Shown here one piece after another: positions 1 to 13,800 of a DNA stretch of 64,000 nt (its first letter is position 1; every line of letters starts with the position of its first letter). The stretch lies in the NCBI GenBank assembly GCA_961205875.1, contig OY540816.1, positions 17,370,701 to 17,434,700 on the forward strand. Direction: 5' to 3'. Under the pieces are notes generated by a model. It ran no database searches, was not told the DNA's origin, and saw only the letters and a list, made by a program, of their open reading frames with translations. The translations under genes were made by a program, and so were the position numbers. This stretch comes from Sialis fuliginosa (lineage: Eukaryota; Arthropoda; Insecta; Megaloptera; Sialidae).

Positions 1-278
1 AACCTGGAACATTTAATATGATAAAATCTTTCATTCATACCTATCAAATACAAATCCCCTAACTATAAAAATTGTATGAGTTTAGACAAACGTATTTCAA
101 TAGCAATACTGTAATCATCAAAGTCCATTTATTTTCTAGATTCCTGATTTGTCCGTAGATCCATCCTTGTCTTTGGGGTTGCCTAATACGATTTTGATGC
201 TATTATTAGAACTATAGACTATTTTAAAGGAGAGCTTGTTAGTTCTCATACACATAACTATACATAACTTTATTTTAG

Positions 279-3327
<3,049 letters not shown>

Positions 3328-5067
3328 CCACGATAAGACGATTCCAAGTTTGAATCATTTAAAAGACGAATAAAACAAGATAAATTCACAGATGTCAAAT
3401 GAATTGTGAAAAATGATAATACACCAAGATGATACTAATTTAGCAAATGAGAAAAAATACTATGTAAAGAAAGCTGGATATGAAGTGGAAGAAAATATTA
3501 GTTCATATCAAAAATTAACTAACGAATGGTGGCAAGAAGTTACCATATCTGGTCATAGTGCATTTCTAAATACATCATAAAGGCATTGAATGAGCTGATG
3601 AGGTTTTAAGTTATAGTACAAGATGTATATAAAGTCATTACAGATTTTCGTAGGTTATTGTAAAAAAAATAAAAGTATTAAATGTTCATCATTAAAGGCT
3701 ATAGCTTTGCATAGATTTGGCAGATTTTTTTTATGATGTCACATTCAACCTGACCAAACATTAGCTTCCAAAAAAAAATTTCAATTGTTTTTTTTCGCTA
3801 ATATTTGGCCTGATTGAAAGTTACATAGAATGTGACTTCCAAAAAAAATCAGCCAAATCTGTACAAAGGCATGTTTTACATGCATAGCCTTTAGATCCTA
3901 AAATTAAAAGAACATGTTTTAGTTTTAATCTGTATAAAATTCTTCTACAACATATTACTTTATAGACATCTTGAACTTTTTATGGCATACATCAAATATA
4001 GTTACTGTTATTTGTACTCAACCATGCAATATTTATATTTTGTAATTTTTTAACAATCAAAAGAGTAAAATACAGCTGTTAAAAAATACAATAGAAATGT
4101 TTATATAGGACAAAATGAGCAGTCTGTATTTACACCACTGTAATATTTTATACAAATTGTTAAAAATGTGCAAAATAATATAATTAAATGTAACTTTTTG
4201 GCTTTTACAAGCTAATATAATTATAATAACAATAGTAGTTTTTCTATGCATTTGTGTCGTCATGTCTGACGGTTTACTTACTGAAGAAGTCTGAAAAAAT
4301 GATAAAATATCAGTGGTAATACTTTAAATATGTATAGTTTATTAGAAAACTACTATAGTTATAGAAGAAACTAAATGTAAATTTAATTAAAGAAATACAT
4401 GTTTTATATTTCCAAATCTTGTGAAATCATTTGTAATAGATAAATAAAGTGAATATGCAATAAATATATAAAACACTTAACTTTTAAGAATATATAAAAG
4501 AGTGGATTGTACAAAGTTAGAATTATTTATCAAATTCAAAACATTACAAGTAGTCGAAAAGAGCAGATCTAATTTTTATGTTTACTCGTAATAAATATAC
4601 TGTCTAAAAAATAAACCTGATATTTCAGCTTTCTATACTTTCTTTTACTAATATTTCATATATATTTTCACACTAAATTTCACAATAGAGAGATTCTGTT
4701 GTAGATAGAAGTTTACGTACATACAGTATTAACTGTTATTAAATTCTGATTTTTTTACCACCTCTATAAATATAAATAATAAAATAAACAGAAAATATGT
4801 TCTTTTCAGCTACTTCATATCGAAAGTGGAGAGTGTGTAGAAAAGTGGATAAATGTAATTGTTGAAGAACAAACTGTATGAAGAGAAAGGACAATCAATG
4901 ATTTGTTCACAAGAACACATCACATTTAGATTAAGATGTGCACAAATTCAAACAATTAGTGTAATTTATATTATGTGAGTTAAAAAAAAGATTTGTTTAT
5001 ATTGTGAAAGGATTTTCTCATGAACATAATTTTTTTTTAATAATACTATTGTAATTATTAAGGCATA
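3328..5067. other. 3' flank of the guanylate cyclase gene; no further gene seen
   Basis: AT-rich sequence probably containing the 3'UTR; an AATAAA lies at about 3668. Around 3715-3885 there is a loose inverted repeat (TTTGGCAGATTTTTTTTATGATGTCACATT against AATGTGACTTCCAAAAAAAATCAGCCAAA). No coding stretch with splice support was found. Confidence 0.4.
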
Positions 5068-5474
5068 TGTTCAGTATTATAACAAGCACTTTCAACGGGG
5101 TATTAATTCTGCGTTATGCTATTATCTATAGATTTATTTTAGAATTTTGATTGACATATTGTTAGTAAACACCTTAGTGATTCTGACCGTACGAGATAAT
5201 TTTCATGATATCACCACTAAACTGTTTTAATACCATTGGTATTTACTTACCGCGCGTGCGAAAAACTTGTCAAATACTTATACAATATGGATCTTGGCTT
5301 CTGGGTTTAAGCCGCGTCGGTTTGGTCGTGTTATGCAATGTGTGACGAAACGTTGGCCGATAACACGACCAAACCGACGCGGCTTACACCCAGAAGTCAA
5401 GATTCTTGTTAAATACTTAATAAAACTTTAAAGGGAACTGTCGTATAGGTTTAATTCTCTAGTTGAAAGTTAAG
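5068..5474. mobile_element. Degenerate MITE-A copy carrying a nested foldback insertion
   Basis: Starts with TGTTCAGTATTATAA, a decayed MITE-A end, and matches the MITE-A interior (GGGGTATTAATTCTG, GACCGTACGA, ATAATTTTCATGATATCACCAC, CGCGTGCG, GAACTGTCGTATAGGTTT). The right end is eroded. It is interrupted at 5281-5410 by another element. Confidence 0.7.
5281..5410. mobile_element. Foldback element nested in MITE-A, 9-bp target duplication
   Basis: The arms CTTCTGGGTTTAAGCCGCGT... (from about 5293) and ...ACGCGGCTTACACCCAGAAG (to about 5398) pair over more than 40 bp around a short loop. The direct repeat AAATACTTA flanks it at 5272-5280 and 5411-5419. Removing the element plus one repeat restores the MITE-A sequence seen in intact copies. 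The 9-bp duplication suggests a Mutator-like transposase. Confidence 0.75.
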
Positions 5475-5650
5475 GACGTAAGAATATAATATGTATTAAC
5501 TTATTTTGATGTTTAACAATATAAATAAATCTTTGATAGTACTGTTCACATAAGTATATAGAATTGTTACAGTTATAGATAGTTTTTTAAATGTTTGGAA
5601 TTTCTTCTCTGTAGGCACTGTTCCATTTTATAACGTAACTGTCCGTAAAT

Positions 5651-6006
5651 CAGTGGCGTAGGAACGGGGGGGTTTTTGGGGTCGAAACCCCCCCCGAAAT
5701 TTTAAAATATATGAAATTAGTATAACAATTTGGAATTTTTGTGATAATAACCCCCCCCCCCCCCCCCCGAAATTTTCAATGCTGTTAAAATATGCGAAAT
5801 AAATATAAAAATTTTGAACCAAATAACCTTTTTTTTTTTTTTTTGGTCATATAATTCATTGTATTTAATTAAATAACTAAAAAAAAAAAAAGGTCTTCAA
5901 TAAAAGTCATAATCAACAAAAATTTTTGCTTTTTCAATCAAAAAAAACTTCGCATATTTTTGGAATATCAAAACCCCCCCCGAAAATTTTTCTTACTACG
6001 CCACTG
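5651..6006. mobile_element. hAT-type non-autonomous element (CAGTGGCGTA ends)
   Basis: Terminal inverted repeats CAGTGGCGTAGGAA / TTACTACGCCACTG are flanked by a perfect 8-bp direct repeat CCGTAAAT (5643-5650 and 6007-6014), the hAT hallmark. The interior has no ORF of note and contains C and T homopolymer runs, including an uninterrupted run of about 18 C near 5751-5768. A second copy lies at 60652-60819. Confidence 0.88.
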
Positions 6007-6247
6007 CCGTAAATATTATAATTGTATAAAATAAAATAAAACAGACGGATTTTAAAAGTAGGGCTGAAAAACAACAAACACTTTTAATTAATAATAAAAA
6101 CATTTGCGACGTTTCAATCATTTTGTGTGACTTTTTTTCACATATAATTAGAATAAATCTTGCCGATTGGGATATTTTTTTTTATATAAATGCAGTTATT
6201 TAATCGAGTCGGGTCTTTATAAATGTAGTTTAGAAAGCAAAGAATGC

Positions 6248-6677
6248 AAGGTTTGGCACCAGTCTTGGCCGTTTTAAGAGCAAGGTATAGTGTTTTTTTG
6301 GGATTGGTAGGATTCTTTTTTGTAATTATAATATTTTATTCTGTTTGTTTTCTCTCCAGTAATGATTACAAAATAATAAATACTACGACACAAAAGTTAT
6401 AAAATAAAGAATCGTAAAATTTTAAACAATCTAAAGCAGATGCTATGATAATATAATAATTAATAAATAGATTACACTGATAATTAGTTTAAATGTCCAC
6501 CATTTTGACATCCATTGGCCAATTGTCATCAAATTAATCTGTTTTACAGATAAGTGTCTATAGATTATGATTCAGTTATGGTAGTAATAAAATATCAACA
6601 GATATTTCTAATTTAGTACATTTAAATAAACAATAGTCCAACACTGGAATATGATCTAAGACTGGTACCAATACCTT
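6248..6677. mobile_element. MITE-B copy 1
   Basis: Ends AAGGTTTGGCACCAGTCTTGG / AAGACTGGTACCAATACCTT form a terminal inverted repeat. The interior matches 55253-55797 over most of its length (TAAGAGCAAGGT, TTTTCTCTCCAGTAATG, GCTATGATAATATAATAATT, AAATGTCCACCATTT). Confidence 0.75.
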
Positions 6678-7249
6678 ATTTATTTTCATTATCATTACAA
6701 TGCTTGTATTATCCTAGAAACTAACACCAAGTAATGTATAGATTTAATGAGTGTACCTGTACTACATCGCGTGGTATCCCCCCCCCCCCCTCCCAAATAA
6801 AAAATGAAAATATTTATTTTTTATTTTTTATGATTATTTAGGAAAGGCTGGTTTGTAATATTTAATTGCTTATTAATTTTAAATGTTAAGCAATAAAAAT
6901 GTATAATGAAAGATTATCGATCAGCCCTAATTTTAATACTAGTATTTAAAATTGTACTTAAAATGAAAATCATTTTGTAGTTGGTATTGATAAACAGGGT
7001 CTACATATAATCAGTGTTTTTATTAGCCTTATGACCGATAGTATCTTACATTATTGTTTGAGATATGTGAAAAAAACACACACTCAGAGTTAAGTTAAAA
7101 TAATATATTTTACTGTAAATTTAATGAAGTTATTAAATATTATTATATATCTGTGATTAGTTACTATTGTAATAAAATTATAATAAAAAAGAAAAAAATA
7201 TATTTCGTATTTCAAAAATGTATGTAATTTTTTACTCCTTTACATTTTT

Positions 7250-7822
7250 TCTTTGTATAAAAAAAATCTGCCAAGTAAATGCACAGTGCTTCATCGTGTT
7301 AAATTCGCCAAAGGTAGTTAATTATTGAACAATTTAAATAAAAACCGATAAAGTGTTCAGATAAATCTCCTGGCATTGGTTAACCATTTAATTTCTATAC
7401 AATTTTACTAAAAAAATTAGTTCGAAATTTTTAAAAAACAAACGACGATTTTTTAAAGCAAATTGAAATAAATCTTTGTAAGGGAATATTTTACAACAAA
7501 AGTTGTAGGAAATTGAATGCTCTACAAAAGATTCTACGTAACATGTGTCGTTTTTGAGATATCTTGAAAAAAAATTTAGATGTCACCCCTCCCTCTTGCA
7601 CACGACTTTGATGATTTTGAAATGGATCCAACCATCCAACCAAGTTTCATTAATAGCGATTCAGTGGTTCTTAAGTTAAGCGTGTGACAAGGGTTTAGGG
7701 GACAGACACACAGACAGGTGTCACAAAGGTGTTTGTCTTGACATGAATTTTTTTTGTCTCATTTATAACGATCACAAAGTTTCTCGTATCTTCGATATAG
7801 CGAGAAAGCAAAAATAAAGTAA
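7250..7822 (-). repeat. Dispersed repeat C (reverse orientation)
   Basis: Reverse-complement match to 46780-47385 (GCCAAGTAAATGCACAGTGCTTC, GTTAACCATTTAATTT, TTTGTCTTGAC, ATCTTCGATAT). The end at about 7690-7820 lies just upstream of the CTL copy 1 start codon and so may have supplied 5' flanking sequence. No protein-coding content seen. Confidence 0.6.
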
Positions 7823-7890
7823 ATTCATAGTAAACTATGATGACGTTTAATAAAAACAATAGAATTTTTATTTGTCTTTTTGTAGTTAAA

Positions 7891-10800
7891 ATGCCCACAA
7901 ATCCTAGGAATAAAAGGAAATCTGACGATGACGATGAAGATGACAACTCTAATGATAGTAGTTCAACATCAGAAGGTATTTATTTGTTGAATATTGATAT
8001 GCAAATAGTATTATACAAAATTAATTTTTAGATTCACAAAATACATTTTTTAATTATGATCCTGATTTCGATGGTCCTAAGAGAAGTAAGGATAGAAAAT
8101 GTACAGATTTGCCATGTTTGATCATATTTATAATAATCTGTTTAGCTTGGTTTTGTATTTGCTTATATGGTAAGTGAATATTATTATTTTTATATGTTAT
8201 TATATGTGCTTAAAATTAAATGTTTTCAGTATTGATAAAAGGTGATCCAAGAAAAATCGATGCTGTTTCTGATTCCCATGGTAATTTATGTGGAATTGAT
8301 AAAAATGTTGAAGGCAAACCGTATCTGTTCTTATTAGATATAAGTAGTTGCTATAGAGTTCTTTCATTAGACATAACGATGTGTGCTTCAAAAAAGGTAC
8401 ATTATATATAATTTGTAATAATTAGTAGTTTTATTCGACTTGTATTTTTTTAATACAAAATTGTATTAGTATGGTATAACTGGCATTTTTTTAACTTTCC
8501 AACTAGTTATTGTAATTATTCCGAAAACCGTAAAAATGGTTGTTTAGGTACAAAAAAATTCGCTAATGACTCCACTATAAATCGAGCAGTTCGATATTAG
8601 ATTTTTATTTTATTATTTGCTGGTGTAATTTTAATTATTTACAAAAAATATTAATAATTAAAATTTGAAAGCCTTCACATTTTTATTGAAAAACTTTGTT
8701 TTTTTTCGAAAATAGTGTCATGTTCTAAACAATTGCTGTCCTGGAGCCTCTAATTACTTCCCTGCACTGATCTGGTATTATTTAACTGGATAGTGGATAC
8801 CTATGGAATTACTATTAAACCGGATGGCTAAATTTCATACTTTTTCTAACAGTATCATTTCCATGTGCGCATGCGCGAGACGCAACACTGAACTCAATTT
8901 TGATATAATATAGAGGTATGTGACGTGCTTCTATAGTTTCTTTATTCAATTGTTAATCAGATTTGACAGTTAGTATGCATCTATGTTTGTTTATTTAGTT
9001 ATTATTTGATAATTAAAATAAATTACAGGTATTCACGTGTTAAATAAGTGTATTGTAGTTGATATACAATTGAACTTGTATGTATTTATTTATATATTTA
9101 ACAAATCAATTTTATAAATTTGAATTTCGAACATCCGTTGACGCATGCGCATAGTCAGTTTTGGTTGTTAGGAAATATTCAATTTCAGCCATCATGTCTG
9201 ACTTATCATCAGTCCAGCCATGTCAATGCTTCCCTGCCATTACGTTGTATTTTTAAGTCTTTCCACCCTTTTTTCAAACTTTTTCAATCGCGTTAATGGA
9301 GGCCGCGTAAATAGAGTAATTGCAGTACAATTTTTAATTGATTCATATATTATTTTCTTGTAGATATGTGTAAAAGAATGTCCTAATCATTTCTTTAAGT
9401 ATGATGATACAAAAGAATATAATATAGAATATGTAGAAAAGATAAAGGAAGATATGATATGTATAGATACAGTAAATAAAGATAATCTGAAGAACTCAGA
9501 TGACATAAAGAATGTTATGAATAACGGAGACTGTTCAATAATAGTTTTGGAGAGTGAACCCCGTATGTAATACATATAGCATAGTTTTTTTACCGATAAT
9601 GAGTGATAAATTTATTATAAAAAAACAAAATAAATTTTGTATTTCCACGATTACACTTGTAAATATTAATTAATTTATTTAAAAAAAATAATAACAGTAT
9701 ACTAGAATATATTCTCTACGTCCTATTATTTTTTGATTATGTAAAGTTTTTATTAAAAAATAAAAAGTAAATTTCGTATTTCCACAATTTTGTTTGTAAA
9801 TATAAATTTTTTTATGTTCGTACAAATCATAAGAAATAACTATATTAAGTATATAATACTAGTCTGAGTTTTATTTAATCCCACTGCTATGACGTATTCA
9901 CGTAACTCCCTCGACTGTGCATCTCGACACACTCTCACCCATTTTTTATGTTAAATATATGAGAATTTGTTACAGACACTAAATCACGTTTTATCTGATG
10001 TCAAGTCGTCAATAATACCAGTAAGCGTTTGTCTTATTATTGCAACATTGTTGTCAATATTTGTACTTTTCCTTTTGACAGTATGTACAGTCGGTACAGT
10101 TGTTACTTTAATGGTGCTTTCTATATTATTAAATATAGTTGGTAAGTATATGTTAACAATTACGTTTACCTACATCATTAAAAATCATTAATCTAAATAA
10201 TCTAAATATTTGTTTTCAGTTGCAGCTCTATGCATGTTAGCTTTTAAGGAAAGCCAGTCAGAAGGATATATAGCAATTGGAGCAATTGCCGGATTGTCTT
10301 CTTTAATATGGATTATTGTATTTTCATGCTTTGGAAAAGCATTGTGTATTGCAATTCATATTATTAAAGAAGCTACAAAGTGAGTATGTTATGTTAATTT
10401 GTTGTTAACACTAAAAATACAACATTCACTGTCATTGTGGCTTATGTACTTTATGTATGCCCACATTAAATTTTTTTGTTGCATGCAGGGATGAAAAAGA
10501 ATTAGTTTTCATGATTACCGTTTATATCTTAGATTAGGAAAGACTATGAATACATGATAACAACCAATGCTAGTCCGTATCAAGGTATGTAAAGTACAAA
10601 ATAGCCTCAGTAGAGGGAAATACGTCATCTGGGGTGCCCAAATGTGGAGAGGGGGTATGATGTGCCCAATCATAACAAATATAGCTTTGTAAATCGGCGC
10701 GTGAAGGGAAAAATACGTCATCTGGGGTGCCCGAGCTGATTGGTCAAAAGCTACTGAGGCAACCTGTGTATTTACTAACCTTGGGGTGGGGAGGGGGTCA

Positions 10801-13800
10801 TAACTGACATTCATCTGTTATAGTCCGCCACTGTCACAATCTAGGACTTTTGTAAAATTAGTTTAATTGCGTGGCTTCGATTTCCAATACATCTTGTGGT
10901 TTTCTTTGTAAGTAATTCATTCTAAAATATAAATGTAAAATCTATTTTTTTTTTCAGGGCCGTTAAGGACATAAAGAGTTCTATATTTTATCCAATCATT
11001 CCTTTTATCATTCACATGTTGGTTTTGATAATGATCATTGCAACTAACAGAAGCGTAGTAACACTTGGTGAAAAAAAATTTGTAACTCGAGGATCACCAT
11101 ATTCTGGTTTGGAAGGACATGATAGATTTGTAATAAAACGTTTTAATTAACACATTTAATTAACTCAGAACAAATCAAATCAGTCTTAAACCAGTTTTAA
11201 AATTATAATATGTAATTATTTAGAGAATATGCAAAATAATAATAGGTAATAGGCATAGATACATAATACTACTCAATTTTAAAATCTCGTCCCGCGAGAT
11301 AGCTAAGGCAATTAATGACGTTTAATATTATAGTATATACAGAATGTCCAAGATAAGCGTGAAATGTATGGAGATTTTCTAAACGGTAAGGGATACAGAT
11401 TCGGTTGAATGAGATGAATTATTTGTAAGGAAGGGGTGAATATTATAGAGTAAAAAACAAATTATATGATATGCTATCAGCCTTCCATTAGAGTTATCAC
11501 TTCAGTAATATTACTTAATCTCTATCATAATAGATAACAATAGTGTTTGCTAAACTGATTTTGTTAATTTTTTGTTGATTTGATAAATTTAATTATTTGC
11601 TTTGCTAGACTAATGTTAATCAAACTAACTCTAAATAATGATATCATATCAAAAACTTTGCGAGGTAATTGGGTAGAAAAATCGTAATGTTTATTAGGAC
11701 TAGTTTAATCAACTTTAATCAGTAGTGTACCGAGAGGGAAGCAATGGGGAAATTTGTTCCGGGCAGCAGTTTGTTAATTCTCATACAGTGTAGGGGGGGG
11801 GGGATTTGTCATCTGCCTCGGGCGGAAAATACCTACGGTACGCCACTGACTTTAATCATTTACTAACAATAATACAAACGGACTTATTATGTTATTAGAT
11901 AGGGAAGGAATGCGACCCGGAAGAATTTTTCAAAAAGTGCAATATTTCGTGTTTAAGCACAATAGAATGTGCATACACCTACAATATTGGATTAACAGAA
12001 GTAATGATATCAGGTATTATTATTATAACAAATATGTCTCAAAAATTATAAATGTCAAGAAAATAGCAACACTAATATCCGGTATTATAAAGGAGCTCGC
12101 AAAATTTGCTAACTTGCAAGCACTCTCAAATGGGGTATTACTTTTGTACTAGTATCTATGGAATTTAGAGCAGTGATACTTCAACTAATTGTAACATAGT
12201 TGGCAACTTTGACCGTACAAAATAATTTTCATAATATCACCACGGTTTTAATACCTTCAACGCGTGCGCGAAATTTGTCAAAGTCTTCAACAAACTCCAA
12301 GATAACTGTCATATAAGTTTGATGCTTCATTTGAGAGTGCTTGTAAGTTAGCAAATTTGCGAGTTCCTTTATAATACCGGACGAAATCCTATAATAATTA
12401 AACTGTTTTCTTGATGACAGTAGTTACTTGGTTTATATATTTATGGATAACACTCTTTATAAGTTCTACAAATGAAATGGTTATGGGTGGCGCTTTTGCT
12501 ATGTGGTATTGGCTAAGAAATAAAGAAGATCTTCCATATTATACCATCAGTATAAGTGCTAAACGTTATGTGAGGTACTAACACAAAAATTATATCCTAC
12601 GCAGGAACCTGAACCCGAATCGTAAACCTGAAATAACCTTATTTTTTGTGAACCTGAATACGTACCAAACCGTTATATTTAGAAATCAGAGAACCATAAT
12701 CTAAATCTTGTTAAACGGCAATTAATTTTTAAAAGGGACATTAAAATTCACAAACTATAAATAAATTCAGTTTCAGGTTTTTGATATTTATGTCTAGTAT
12801 AATAAACGAGCTAACGAAATTTGCAAACTTGTAAACACTTGCAAATGAGGTTTCAAACCTATCTGACAGTTCCCTTGAAATTTCATGAAGTGTTTGACAA
12901 GTTTCACGCATGAGTGGTAAATATACATCAACGGTATTAAAACAGTATTATGAAAATTATTTTACACGGTCAGAGTCGCCAACTGTGTTATAATAAGTTG
13001 AAGTAGCACTGCTCTAAATTCTAACAACTAAACAATATACATATACTATCACAGAATTAATACCACATTTGAAATTGTATGCAAGCTTGCAAATTTGTTA
13101 GTTTCTTTATAATACCGGGTATAAGAGCTCAACGAAAAATAGCATTTATTATCAGAACGTTTTCTTCCTTGGAGAAAATTGATCTTATGCATAATTTCAC
13201 CCTTCTATGCATTTTCACTTTTAAGTTAGTTATATAAGTCCTACATACCGACAGACACATTTACATATCATGACGAAAATAGTCAGAATAGATTCGGGGA
13301 AGGTCAAAATGGATATTTCCATCAAAATCTAGAATTCGAAAATAAATTGATTTAACAATACTTTATAGTTACAAAATATTATATATAGTATTTCATACAT
13401 ATAAGAAAATTAAAAACAAAAATGTTTGCGGCTGATTGAAATAGCGTAGAATGTCGTGAAGACAGTGGCGTAACTACGGCGTGGCTTGACTTAAGGTTGA
13501 TAAATACACAGGTTTGCCTCATTAGCTTTTGACCAATCAGCTTGGGCACTCCAGATGACGTATTTCCCTCTCTTGTGCTGAGCTACTGAGGCTACCTTGT
13601 ACTTTACATACCTTGGGCTCGACTGGCAAAAATCCGCCGAGTATTTTTTTTTGTCACCAGTCATCACCTAATTTCTAGATAATTCTTTGCCAGGACCCCT
13701 AAATTTGTAGTTACGTCACTGCATGAGTGCTCTGTTATAATATAAAATAAATAATATAATTTATAAGAACATATAAATATAAATATAATATGTATTTAAT

